A stretch of DNA of 64,000 bases from Craspedostauros australis (Eukaryota; Bacillariophyta; Bacillariophyceae; Mastogloiales; Achnanthaceae): assembly GCA_026770025.1 (NCBI GenBank), contig JAMXDE010000070.1, forward strand, positions 142,405 to 206,404. The letters run 5' to 3'. The position numbers were made by a program, and so were the translations under genes. Below are positions 1 through 11,500 of the stretch, one piece after another. Under the pieces are notes generated by a model that had not been told where the DNA came from, ran no database searches, and was given only the letters and a program-made list of their open reading frames with translations. Position 1 is the first letter of the stretch. Every line of letters begins with the position of its first letter.

Positions 1-2493
1 TGCGGATCCGAAGCAAAGCGCAAGTCCGTCTCGCCGAGCGTCCTCTCCATGGGATCCAACGAGCAATACGGCATCCACGACGCCAACAACGCTCATGGTG
101 GTCACATGGGCGGCAATATCAACAGCAACGTCAACAACAATGTCAACAGCAACGTCCACGCAAGCAACAACACCAACGAAAGCAACAAGATCAAGATGAA
201 CAAGAAATGGATGACGCCAAGATTCGGCAGAGGCAGCGTGGATGGCTTTGATACCGAGAGCAACAATGACCCTCCCCAGCACATGGACTCGATGAACTTC
301 GCCGCCTTGAACAAGGCAGGAAGACATTCGCTGGACCCGGACGCAGACTTTGCGCCACCCTACTTCCCTCGCCAAGATGGCCATGGCATCGGCAGTCAAG
401 ACTCAGAAGACTCAGGGAACAACGATGGCGTCCAGCTGCTCTCGAACAAGAACAAACGACGAACCAGCAGCGATCGGTACGGCGAAAACAAAGACGGCGA
501 TGACGACGAGGAGGACGATGACGCCCAATACTTCAACAACAAGAGTAGTGGCAACGGCAACAAGCGTCGCTCTCCCGCAAACAGAGCAGCAGCAGCAGCA
601 ACAACATCAACGACGACACAGTCCGAGTCCGTCTCTTTCGTCCCAAAGGCATTTGCCAACACGCCGCTTGGAAGTGTCGTAAACAGCACGGCCAACAGCT
701 TCTTCGGCATGTTCTCCAACGCCAACAACGCCGAGGGCGTCGGCGCGAACGAATCGACTAAGCCCACAAACACAAGCCGTCGTGATGACAACGGCAGTAG
801 CGGTGGCAATACGAACAGCAAGCAGACCCACCGCAACGGATCGTCCAATGGCAGAAAGCAATATGTGCACATGTCCGAAGCCGCACTGTCCCAGCACAGC
901 GCGATGCACGGTGCAACGAAGGTGAATGCCATTGGGTCTGAAACCACCTCGAGCTACTGGCAAGCAAAGCAAAAGCAGCAGCAACAGCAGCAACAACAGA
1001 AGGTGAACGTGAAGCAAGGCACTAAGAGCGAGGCAAGCTCTGGCTCCAGCCTTTACCCGCGGACTCATCCGCACCGTCCAAGTATGAACAAGCACGAACA
1101 GCAGGCCCCAAGCGTCGACGAAAAGAATCGTGGTACCAAACAGTATGGATCGTCTGCAACTGCAACGGCAACGCAGCAGCAACAGCAGCGCCAACCTCAA
1201 AGTCCCGCCAAGTGGAATCAACGCCCATTGTTCGACACGGCGACCGAAGTCGGCTGGGACGATGACGACAATCGCAACGACGTTGAAGAATTTGGCAGCC
1301 GCCGATCCGATTTCAGCCTAGAGATCGCCAAGGAACCTCGTCTGGGCAATTGGGAAGAGACGGCGATGGGCGGACTCTCAGTCGTTCAGTCCAAACCAGC
1401 AAAGACGATGGATGCTGCCTCTAGAACCCAAACCATGCCGACGATGGAGCCAGACACACCCATGTCCTCCATGTTCGAAAAGAGTTCATACTTCAGCACC
1501 AACGCAAACCCACCGAGCTCTGTCACGGGAGGCCGACGGCCGTCCTCGTTCCACAACTTCAACAATCAAGAACAACCAAGCATCGCTTATCAACATCCCA
1601 CAAGACAGCGGAAGCGAGACCAGCCGCAACGCCAACGTCAACGGGAGACGCCAGCATACGCCAGTACTCGCATCAGCTACATCAGCAGCAGCAGCGCCAG
1701 CGAAGATGACAGTGAATACGACGGTGGCAGATCCGGATATGCTCAGTACGCATTCCAAACCGGAAACAATACTGGCAGCCACAACTACAACGGCCACGAC
1801 TACAACAACCGCAACACCCATAACTACAACAGCGACACGTACGGCACCCGCTCCAACACCCACACCCACAGCAATAGCAACGGCGGTGCAAGCAACAGCA
1901 CCAGCCACAACAATCGGTACAGTAGAAATAGTGACAGTCAGCCAGATCGCCACGGCGCCGCAAATCCATCACCACGACTGTCGGAAGAAGCGCGGTCCAC
2001 CTTTTCTCTCGGTGCTCGCCCGATGAACGATCATGAGAAGAAGTACTACAAGCACGACAAGCTAAATGTCGCAGGAGGCGACGCGCAGAGCAAGAACCGG
2101 GAATCTCGAGGTGGTTCGGACCACAGCAGCAACGCCAGCGGAAGCAGATACCGTCAGTACCAGCAACAGCTACGGCAACAGGAGCAGCAACAGGAGCAGG
2201 CAGGCGAGGACATTGTCCCAGCCTCGCTGTCACACCAGGAGAACCTGTACGACATCTTCGCACCATCTGGTCCCATCGGGATTGTCGTCGACACCACCAA
2301 ATACGGCCCAGCGGTGCACTCCATCAAGTCCACATCCCCCGTTCTTGGTCTCATCAACCGAGGCGACTTGATCGTCTCATTGGATGACGAGGACACGCGG
2401 TCTATGACTGCGGCTGCGCTCACCCGCATGCTCGCAAAGAAGTCCAGACAGCGGGAACGCAAGATCACTCTCATCGCCGTGAATCGGTTCTAG
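1..2493 (+). CDS. PDZ-domain protein with long disordered N-terminus (5' partial)
   Basis: The frame is open from base 1, so the gene probably begins outside the window; the first in-window Met is at 49 (814 residues from there). Nearly the whole protein is low complexity, rich in Asn, Ser, Gln and Gly with Gln runs and an acidic patch, and looks disordered. The last 75 or so residues (741-814 from Met49) form a PDZ-like fold: a PIGIVV carboxylate-binding-loop equivalent, then GLINRGDLIVSLDDED, the usual GD-I-x-x-DG region, and a final beta strand ITLIAV. PDZ domains bind short C-terminal peptides, so a scaffold role is likely, but no partner is visible. The stop is at 2491-2493. The neighbour at 2909 is convergent. 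Confidence 0.75.
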   Translation, partial: CGSEAKRKSVSPSVLSMGSNEQYGIHDANNAHGGHMGGNINSNVNNNVNSNVHASNNTNESNKIKMNKKWMTPRFGRGSVDGFDTESNNDPPQHMDSMNFAALNKAGRHSLDPDADFAPPYFPRQDGHGIGSQDSEDSGNNDGVQLLSNKNKRRTSSDRYGENKDGDDDEEDDDAQYFNNKSSGNGNKRRSPANRAAAAATTSTTTQSESVSFVPKAFANTPLGSVVNSTANSFFGMFSNANNAEGVGANESTKPTNTSRRDDNGSSGGNTNSKQTHRNGSSNGRKQYVHMSEAALSQHSAMHGATKVNAIGSETTSSYWQAKQKQQQQQQQQKVNVKQGTKSEASSGSSLYPRTHPHRPSMNKHEQQAPSVDEKNRGTKQYGSSATATATQQQQQRQPQSPAKWNQRPLFDTATEVGWDDDDNRNDVEEFGSRRSDFSLEIAKEPRLGNWEETAMGGLSVVQSKPAKTMDAASRTQTMPTMEPDTPMSSMFEKSSYFSTNANPPSSVTGGRRPSSFHNFNNQEQPSIAYQHPTRQRKRDQPQRQRQRETPAYASTRISYISSSSASEDDSEYDGGRSGYAQYAFQTGNNTGSHNYNGHDYNNRNTHNYNSDTYGTRSNTHTHSNSNGGASNSTSHNNRYSRNSDSQPDRHGAANPSPRLSEEARSTFSLGARPMNDHEKKYYKHDKLNVAGGDAQSKNRESRGGSDHSSNASGSRYRQYQQQLRQQEQQQEQAGEDIVPASLSHQENLYDIFAPSGPIGIVVDTTKYGPAVHSIKSTSPVLGLINRGDLIVSLDDEDTRSMTAAALTRMLAKKSRQRERKITLIAVNRF

Positions 2494-2908
2494 AAAGGCA
2501 AGCTCTGTATCAGGCCAAAGATGAAGGGTGCGGTTGACGAATATGACAGTCTTACTGAGTGAAGGAAGAAGTTTCCTTGGATTCACATTGTACCTCGCGC
2601 GTTGCAACCACAATGGCGATCGGGACTGTGTTCGTACGATCCTCCCCTTCCGTGAAGCGAAAGAAGAGTAAGTGCTCGGCTGATATGCACAAAATCCATA
2701 ACTCATAATACACAATGCAAAGTACACTGTCAATGATATGTATGGCTACACTCTTACGGATACTATGATACTATCAGTATGAATCACAACTTGAAGCATG
2801 TTCCGAACATGGTGATATGCAGATGCATCTCCACCTGTCTCCCGCAGAGACGAAGGAAACTTCTGCTGCTGCTTGATACGATGCGATGCGTGCTTGGCTT
2901 GAGCTTGT
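2494..2908. other. Convergent intergenic spacer
   Basis: About 415 bases between two 3' ends. I see no gene, repeat or RNA signal here; it should hold both transcript ends. Confidence 0.5.
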
Positions 2909-4141
2909 TCATAACGTTGGCATGAAGACGGCTGGGGGAAGGTCTTCGAAGCTCTGCGCCATTGTGGATGTGATTCCTTGCGAATCTGAGTGCGAATACA
3001 GATGTCCGTGGAGTGATCGATGAAGATCACCTCGACAGCAATCGTATCCGTATCTCACCGCCGACAAGGATGCTGAACCGTTGTAATCGCACAAGGGAAA
3101 AGCAGTCGGTCGCATCGATAGCTTGAGGATGGGAACGTCCTTGGGTTGAAGCTTCCGCTCCGTCCTGTAAGATGCTGTCGACAATGGTTCCACTGGATGT
3201 GCTGATGGTATGGGAGCAAACATCGGCAACGGCGGAGCTGGGCGGACAGTCTGCACCTTCACAGCAGCACCGTTGTTATGCGAAGCGGTGGATGTTCGAG
3301 AAGACTTGTGTAGTCCTGCCGGATGTCTATACTCGTACGACGTTTGTCGGTGATGAGGATGATAGGACATCGATGTCGATACGGACAATGATGATGATGA
3401 TGCTGGTGCTGGCGTTGCTCCATTCCTCGGGTACAAAGCAACGGGTGCGACTATCTGTGTTGGATACTGGATGCTTGCATTCCCGTGCAGCCGATTGGAC
3501 CTTGGCATAGGCGCTGATTCTTGACATTGCTGAAAGCTGACCGTTGGGGTGGAACTTGGTGATGAGTAACTGCTCGTGAAAACTGGCGATGGATGTTGGG
3601 GCGAATCATTGGACAATGATACCGATGCTATCAATGGCGGTGGCGGGGTTGCTGGTCTCGAGCGCTGTTCAGGTGCAGGGCCGAGTGCGGGCATCAGGAG
3701 TGCAGGATCCATGTCCGCGGATGCGTCCATGTTTGTTTCGCAGAAGTCGCAAATGCGGTCAACGCCCGCGGGGCTGGTGATGCTGATACTTGCAGGTGGT
3801 TGTGCGGATGAGACCGTAGATGAGCGTGAAGGTGTTAGTGCTGGTGTTGGCATGGATGATGGCGTTGAAATGAAGGGTGCCTGTGCGACCTCTCTGGGCG
3901 GACCACTGCGGTGCAGCAGCCTCGGAAAGCGAGGAAGCGGCTGCTGGTTCATTTGCAGCCTTGTTTCGTTCAACATGCCCATGTTGTCGTGGTGGCGCCG
4001 TGTTTGGATGTCAGGAGCAGATGTTAATGGCTGAGGTGTTGTCATGAATAGCAACCGAGGCGAACACGCTTGTGCGTTTTTCGCTGCACCGAAGCTGACC
4101 TCACACCCATCAATCATGCTGAAACTGTCCTTGCGGTTCAT
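2909..4141 (-). CDS. Ser/Pro/Thr-rich protein of unknown function
   Basis: Open frame of 410 residues from the Met at 4141. The frame stays open to an upstream Met at 4321, but that extra 60-residue part is Thr/Gln-rich and reads like leader sequence, and the 4141 Met has a CAACAATG context. The protein is mostly Ser, Pro, Thr and Ala with many SP and TP dipeptides, possible sites for proline-directed kinases. It contains one CxxC pair (ICDFCETN) but no second pair to complete a zinc site. Length and codon-like composition over more than 1.2 kb favour a real gene; no family is recognised. A regulatory or scaffold protein is possible but not shown. Confidence 0.5.
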   Translation of the reverse strand: MNRKDSFSMIDGCEVSFGAAKNAQACSPRLLFMTTPQPLTSAPDIQTRRHHDNMGMLNETRLQMNQQPLPRFPRLLHRSGPPREVAQAPFISTPSSMPTPALTPSRSSTVSSAQPPASISITSPAGVDRICDFCETNMDASADMDPALLMPALGPAPEQRSRPATPPPPLIASVSLSNDSPQHPSPVFTSSYSSPSSTPTVSFQQCQESAPMPRSNRLHGNASIQYPTQIVAPVALYPRNGATPAPASSSSLSVSTSMSYHPHHRQTSYEYRHPAGLHKSSRTSTASHNNGAAVKVQTVRPAPPLPMFAPIPSAHPVEPLSTASYRTERKLQPKDVPILKLSMRPTAFPLCDYNGSASLSAVRYGYDCCRGDLHRSLHGHLYSHSDSQGITSTMAQSFEDLPPAVFMPTL

Positions 4142-4321
4142 TGTTGCCGTGTACTGGAGAGTGCTCTGCATGGTACGGGTATTTCGTTGCGTTGCGCTGT
4201 ATTGCGCTGTGATGTATCGAGGGCTTTGCTTTCTTCTTCGTTGTTTGGTTGTTCTTGTGTTCGTACTCGTACTCGTGTGACACTGCGTGCCTTCGTCGTT
4301 TCGCTGTTGGTGCGGTGGCAA

Positions 4322-7204
4322 GGATTCTCGTTTTGTGATTGCATTGGTGTCAACAAATGATTGATGCTCCCTTCGTCGTGATGTTTCGTCTTGAGACGAT
4401 CAGACGTTCCAGAATGGGGATTGGTGAGCAAGGGGGCACCAATAGTAGTACCTTGTACGTGTAGTCTTGCCCAGTGCCAGAGACACGAGTGCACTGTGAA
4501 CGAAACAGGAATCAGACAGAGAGAGAAGTGGTGGACAGATGCTCAGGTCTCGATGACACCGCGCTCGCGATCCCACGAAGGTGAGCAACCCGCGGCGGCC
4601 GATGACACGAGTGGAGAGGCGTGCGAGTGGAGGAGGTTCAATGCTCTCTTTGTCGTTCGTTTCGTTCGTGTCGTTCGTGTTGCTCTAACCGCAATAACCG
4701 TATCACTCCAACACCTCACCGACTTCGCTTTGTGACATTTGCGTTGCATCTCTTGTGCTGTTGGCTCATGTAACCACCACACAACTACGAGCACCAATGC
4801 TTGCACGCGCGTGGGTGACCCTTGCTGGCGCTGGAGTTGTTGAGGTTCGGAGTGGCGAACGATTTTGCCAATCAACCATTCTGCGAAGCGGAGGAGACAA
4901 ACAAGTACAGCGGATCAGCGAAAGGAAGGTGGTTGTTGGCAAGACCAAGCACAACAGTTCATTGCACGAGATGACACTTTCTCTGGGACAGCGTCCAAGT
5001 GGAATTTAATGAGGCGCTTCACTTCTGTGTGTTGTATGGTGATGGAGGTGTCACCGTTTTGCTAAAAATGAGAACATGACGCGCCGGGCGTGCTGAGATT
5101 TCATCACAAAAAATGTCAATGAAGGTACCAAATGATACTCCACGCTGAGGCGAAAACACAATACCGTCATTTCTTCAATCCACTACTCTGCACCGATGCG
5201 AATCGGATAGCACACATTCCCAAGATTGCTGGTGCTGCCAAACGATCGGCACTTGGAACAAAAAACTGGCCAGTCCCTCGTGCGGTGCGGGGGAAAACGA
5301 TGAGGCGAACAGGGCGGGCGAAGGGATGAATGAATGGATGATCGGGTGCACGTGCGTGAATAATTGCCTCGGGTTTTGCGCACTGAATCACATAGCAAGT
5401 CCCGCCCCGTATTTGTAAGAGTTTCCATGGTCGGTAATTTGACAACAACAGCGAACCACGGAAAGAGTCCCTCGTCTCGCTGGGTGGGCGAGTTAGCAGA
5501 CGATCGTGCAACATGATCCACGAGCGCAAGGCAGGAGCTCCTCGGAGCAAACGGCGTGCGGAGAAACGAGGCCATGGCACCGCTACCACAGCTTCTACCA
5601 CCATGGCTTGCTACCATTGCATGCGATCATTGCATGCGATCATTGCCCCCTCTCTCCAGAGAGATTGTTGATGAATGAGTCCTCTCCCCTTCCTGTCTTG
5701 GCGGAGAAGGGACTTCGTGGGCTTTAGTTCGCTGGAGATTGGTTGGCTGTGGCATTGGATCGAGAGAAGTAATTCCTGTGTCCGCGGGTATGTGTTCGCG
5801 CCCATGAATTCAAGCGCAAGTGATGGAGGCATGGGCATGTGTAGAGGTATTCATAGAGAGGTACTCCGGAGATTCCAGCACCATCGACTTGTCTGTCTGG
5901 AGAGGACTTCACACAGGGCATTGGGCGTTCCAATCCAAGACCACAAATGCCGCATCGAAGTTAGCGGAGGGTCAAGGACCTCGAGTGTCTGATAAGAAAG
6001 CAGAACCGCGGTTTCTTTGTCCTGAGGCGGAAGAGTGGAGGTTTCGACTGCAACAAAGCAGGCATCATCTGCTGCCCACTTGGTCATTCTCGCGGTTGTG
6101 ATCGGCTCCCGCCAGGCTGGTCTCTTCACGTAGTCGTACAGATAAGGGTTTTCTGGTTGTCCTCCCATCTTTGCACTCTGCCACTGGTCGTTCGGTACCA
6201 ATGCATTCACCACTCATTCTTGTCTCAATTTTGGTGCCTCTTTTCGCAAAGTTTCGTTTCTTGGTGGCGGACGTCCATGTTGTGGCGACATTGGTCGATC
6301 TGGTCGACGAAAAACTAGAGATTTTGAGTCGTGGATATCAGCCGAGACGTGAAGCGAGGCGAATACGAGAGCCCATCGCCAATAATGGACATGTCAACAT
6401 GACCTCACCACCCACCAACCTGCCAACACATCGCTTGCGCGTTGGTGTGATGCGGATGCGTTGGATGGCATCGGGCGACAAATATCGGATGTTGGACAGT
6501 GGACTTGTGTGTTGGACATTGCAGAAGAAGGACGGCGGAGCAGACGACGATGAACTGATCGAAGCGTGGGAGTTACATGCATCTGGGGCATCCGCAGAAC
6601 AGATTCAAGAAGCTGTGGCTGGAGATACGGTCTCGGTTGTTCAGCACATTGCGCAACAACCACAATTTCTGGCGCTGGGGCTCGACCACTTTGTCAGTCT
6701 GCTTTTGCATGATCTTTCGATCCCGAGAGACCGAAGGTGTGGCTGCACCTGCCCAATCGTGGCTGAAAGAGGCGATTTCGGTGTGCTCGTCATCGGGCCA
6801 GCCACGATAGGGTTCACGCGCGATACCACACGATAAGCGTTTTTCGTGGATGTGAGTGCTTGAAGAACTGCGCTCGTCTACTCACGACCGTGGTTCTAGA
6901 CGCCACGCCACTCTGCTCCACCGCACTCTGCTCGTGCAAGTGTTGCATCAATCCCACGATGAGAATTGGTTGTGCTGCGTTTCGAGTCAATCACTCAACT
7001 TCCCCAAAGCGACATTGATAACATCATTTTGCCTCGCTCTCGGTTGGTGATGCGGCTTTATTGGCAGGCTCAATGTCTCTACTTGATGAACGGCGCAGCG
7101 CACACGCGAGCGCTCATCAACACGGCGTCGCGAACATTATGGTTCTGCCTGTTGAGACAAGAGCAGACTCAGACAGGGACAGCCAGCCGTCCGACTTGTG
7201 AGAG
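4322..7204. other. Gene-poor stretch
   Basis: Nearly 2.9 kb with only short, overlapping open frames on both strands, none with a recognisable domain. The direct repeat TTGCATGCGATCA near 5616-5644 is the only clear short repeat. Minus-strand fragments around 5.85-6.8 kb have protein-like composition in shifting frames and may be remains of a lost gene. Confidence 0.4.
5851..6213 (-). pseudogene. Possible decayed coding fragment
   Basis: A 120-residue minus-strand frame whose first 90 or so residues have balanced, globular-looking composition (for example KMGGQPENPYLYDYVKRPAW). Protein-like stretches continue upstream in other minus-strand frames up to about 6.83 kb, separated by stops. This is the pattern of an old gene broken by indels. 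I do not recognise the family, and the plus-strand frame of 221 codons at 6171-6836 overlaps it, so the call is weak. Confidence 0.2.
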
Positions 7205-8572
7205 GACAACGGCGGCCACAGCATATCACATCGCGCAAATGAATGTCCGAATAGATCGTATAATAGATAACCTGGAGGAGTGGAGTCGGTTGAAATGAAC
7301 GGCAAAAGTGGCCCTCGTTTCACAGTTTGCCCGTTCATAGCGTTTGTTACGGGTGCCTCTTTCATTCGTCCAGGGCAGGATGCGTGATGCTTGCAGTATG
7401 GTATGGTGCGTGTCGACGATCGTTGAGGAGTGGAGTGATGTCAATGGCGCTGTCTCGCCTTTGGACCGCGCCGGAACGAGTGTCTCTCATGAAGGCAACG
7501 CGTTGCTTGCCGAGTATGGACTAGTACACCATCCAAGAGGGGCCAATGGAATCAACAGCAGCGAATGCGATCGTATATCATGGCGAAATGTTTGGCCACA
7601 TCGGGTTGAACTTGGATTTGGGCTTGAACTGCGTGCGACTCTGTGTTGCAACCACTAAGTTCGTTGGCTCGCGCATGCTGCTTCCCTCATTTGCCATTCC
7701 ATCCATTTGCCATCCCATCTTGTTCCGTTCATCAACGGATCTGTCGCTTTGTGTGATGATGATGCCATCGTCGTGTTTCTTCGTATTTTGTTTGGTTTCC
7801 GAAAGATCATCGAAGATAGGTTCAGTCACGGGAGTGGATTCCAATCGTGTTTCACAATGGTGTCAATTCGTCGATTCTGACGAACTTGTTTCGACATCGT
7901 TTGGTGATCAGCATCGTTGCCATCAACGAAGGAGAGGTTTGGAGGTTGGTGGCCAACGCAACGGCACCACATGACATGACATGAGATGAACGCGATGAAG
8001 GAGACGACGATGATAGGCAACGATGGATGGAACAGTTCTTGTCATCAACGTGGCCTTCCCTGCGCGAGGGTGCGAATACTGAAGGCGCATTAAGCCGTTT
8101 GTGATGGCCGCATCACCCATGCCGTTCAGCACCCAAGTTGCGTCAAGACCAGATTATGAGACACACATCTCCGCTCTGACCAACCGCATCAATGATGGAC
8201 CACCCAAGTGTCCCGACCTCAAGAGGAGTTGGGGTTTTGTTGTGATCCTCTCAACATCAGGCTTTGATGCGAAGGAATCAAACACAACCATGCGTATGGT
8301 CTGAGCACGAGTACGAATGCGAACGGAAAGAGGGGTGCACCATACCACAATCGAACAAGCATGGAGGACGTAATCATAGGCACACTCATTTCAATCATCA
8401 ACTCATAATCTGCACAAACGGCAAACCCGAAACGCAGGTGCGAGCAACCACAGGAAGTGAGGCCATCACTCGCCCATCAAACACTGCCATCGCCACCACC
8501 ATCACCATCACCACCACCAACAAACAACTCCAGACGAACAATACCTGCCATACAAGTAAGCCATCCTGAAAG
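7205..8572. repeat. Flanking duplication, copy 1 (partner at 12,108-13,455)
   Basis: This upstream flank of the NTPase-like gene aligns base for base, with scattered changes, to 12,108-13,455. The part at 7205-7330 corresponds to the 3' flank of the NTPase-like gene (12,108-12,240), so a third gene copy may once have stood to the left. No coding gene is supported inside. Confidence 0.75.
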
Positions 8573-11500
8573 ATGTCATTCAGTGCAATCAGGGCCGGCG
8601 GAGCCTCTGAGAAAGTGCCATACACCGAGTTCTGGTTCCTGAAGACTAATGCCGAGAACGAAAGGTTCATGGATTTGCGGGAGAAGGTCCTGAAGACCTC
8701 CAAACCTATGAAATTCAAGGCCTTTGAGGAAGAGATGAGGTCTCTGTGTGATAAAGATGCTAAATTCAAGGATGCGCTCAACAAAGCACTCACGTTCGCG
8801 AAGAATCCTTCGGGTAACAAAAAACGCTTCGATAAGTCTAAAGACGAGAATGCGTGGATGTTGCAGATATTGGCGGCGATCTACCGTGCCATCAAGCTTG
8901 ATCCACTCTTCAACGACTCCAAATTCTGGGACAGAGACTTGAAGCTACGCAAGGTGCGAAAAATGATAACTTCGGCGATCAAATCAAGCAAAGACATCAG
9001 CGCAGCAGATAAAAAGACCATCAACGACATCGAAGACGCCAGGATGGAGACAATCAAAGTCATGACGAACCCCCCTGATGAGGGGGCCGCCAAGGCGTTA
9101 TGGAACAAGGTTATTGGGTTTGTAGTCGAGATGAAGTCCTCCAATCCACTGCACCGATGGCTCACCGACCCCCATAATGTGAAGATCGTTTGCACCCTCA
9201 GACCCTTTTCCGAGATAAACGACGCCGTGCTCGACGCGCCGCTCCCGGTCATAACAACCAAATTGGATCAAGTTTATGCGAGTAGTTCCAGGGACAATCT
9301 TCATCGCTTATTCTGCGATCCATGCCACGCCAACAACCAGAAGCTCTCGGCATTCTACATCGGCGATCTGGCTTTTCGACACAAGGGCAACACCAACGCC
9401 CTCGGGACAGCCTATGTTCCAGATGGTGAGAACGAAGCTGGAAGCAGCGATCTGGTCCTTGTGTACTACTCGGGCAGCGGCAAAGGCAAGACGGTGGATA
9501 TCGCAGCAAGCTCTGTGACCAGGAAGGCTGCTCTCACGATGGTACTGAAGATCGATGACGACATTTCGGACGGAATGGAGGAAGCTGCAAACCAAGCGCC
9601 GGATGCAACCAAAACGGTCCACGAAGTGGCGACAGAGATTCGGAAGAGATCGGCGTATAATGTGCTCGAGGAGGCCATGGTGCAAACGGCCGCACGATCG
9701 AAGGCAGCAATTGACAAAGTTGTCGACTTCATCGAGACGATGAACAAATACCATCGAGCAAAAAACCCGCGTGTTCAGCTCACCGAAGCAGCAAAGAAGG
9801 TGATCAGAGTGGTCGTGGCCATCGATGAAGCATCCTTCCTCAAAGATATGTCTCAGTCCATTATTCGCCACCACACGAGCTTTGGAGAGCGCCTGGGGAA
9901 AGTCTTCATGAACCGGTGTGTGCGTGGCGAGGCAAAGCAGAATCCCAACGACCTATTCCGAGTCCACGTCGTCTTCTCCATCGCAGGGACGGGTGTGTAC
10001 GGGATTGCTGTTGGATCTCAGCATGACAACTACCAGCTCGTCAAGACGATCGCAGAAAATCCGAATCACAAAAAGAATGTCTACAACGTCCTGTGTCACG
10101 AATACAGCTGCTATGCGTATTCATATGCCAAAAGATATCCACTCCCTAACTATGCTGATTTCGACAACTTCCCTCTTCTTCATACCATCGTCAACAACAA
10201 TTCGAGGATGACATCGATCTTGTTGAAGGAGATGAACGCCACCCCGTTCTCTCCCAAGTATCCACATGAGGAGGCCAGACTCTTGATCTGGGTCTTTGAT
10301 GCGTTCATCGCAAGCAATTCGATGCGAACGCTTGAGAATTCTCCATCCGAAATGATGCTGACAGGAGCAAGGGCGATCGCTGTCTTCCTCTACCAATCAC
10401 CGTTCCATCCCCAAGAGCTCGAAGCGGAAGTCGCAACAAGCAAGTTTGCAGACATCGACTATGGCCTGGAATTCGAAAATTTCGAGACTGATCCCAAGTC
10501 TTCGAAAGGTGGAACCGACGAGAGAAAGGTCAGCAAGAAAATATTGATGTGGTTACTCGTCGCGAAGTTTGGTCTGGTGACACCAACTACCAACGAAGAA
10601 GATGCCAAGGCAGGACACAAGACAGTCTTGACCAATTCAATCCCCAAGCCTTTCGAAGTCGACGAGGCAATGTTGCTCTTGTCACTTTACATGGTGTCAG
10701 GGCGCGAGGCTGCAATGTCGATTGAAGCCTTCACGGGGACGACACCCTTCGCCATTGAGATGATGTCAACTCAGCTGATCAACTGCGCCATTGCCGCTGC
10801 CATGACAGTCAAGCTTGAGGAACGACTCCATCTCAACCTTCAACACATCCTGAAGACACACCTGGAGATTTACACCGACAGGTTGGGCAAGACAACGGAG
10901 GAACATCCCGACGGCACACCTCTGCTTGTCAATGAAAGAATCCAAGAGGTATGGGAGAAACTTGCTCACTTCGTGCCAATTTCGTACAGCATCCCCCAAG
11001 CTCTCCAAGGTTCCTACCACCACAAGTCTAACTTCAACTTGGAAGTAGAGGATCCAACGAAAAGGGATACGGGAGTTATCATCAAGAAGCTGAAGCTGAC
11101 GCCGAACGATGAGGGAGATCCCCAACTACGAGCGATCGAACGTGTGAATGATCGGTTTCGTCTTGAGCTTCGGCAGAAGACAGCCATCTTGACGATCGAC
11201 AATGATCTATCGAACAATATGCGCAAGGTGTTGAGGGACGTGAAGAAAGATCGGAAGCGTGTCAAAGCAAGGACTTTCAAGCTGCCTAGGTTGGGCGGGC
11301 CTGCCACAAAGCAGTTCTTTCCGCCAATCACAACCCTTCCGACTCGGACCAGCAACCTTGCCAACGGATACGTGTCTTGTGTTGGTGTCCAAATAACACA
11401 AGAGGAAAAAGATGGTAAGCAGATCTTACGGGTCGAAGACCTCGATATCTTCACCATTTGCAACCAATCCCAAGACTATGTCGGAGCGGTGTCGTGTGCG

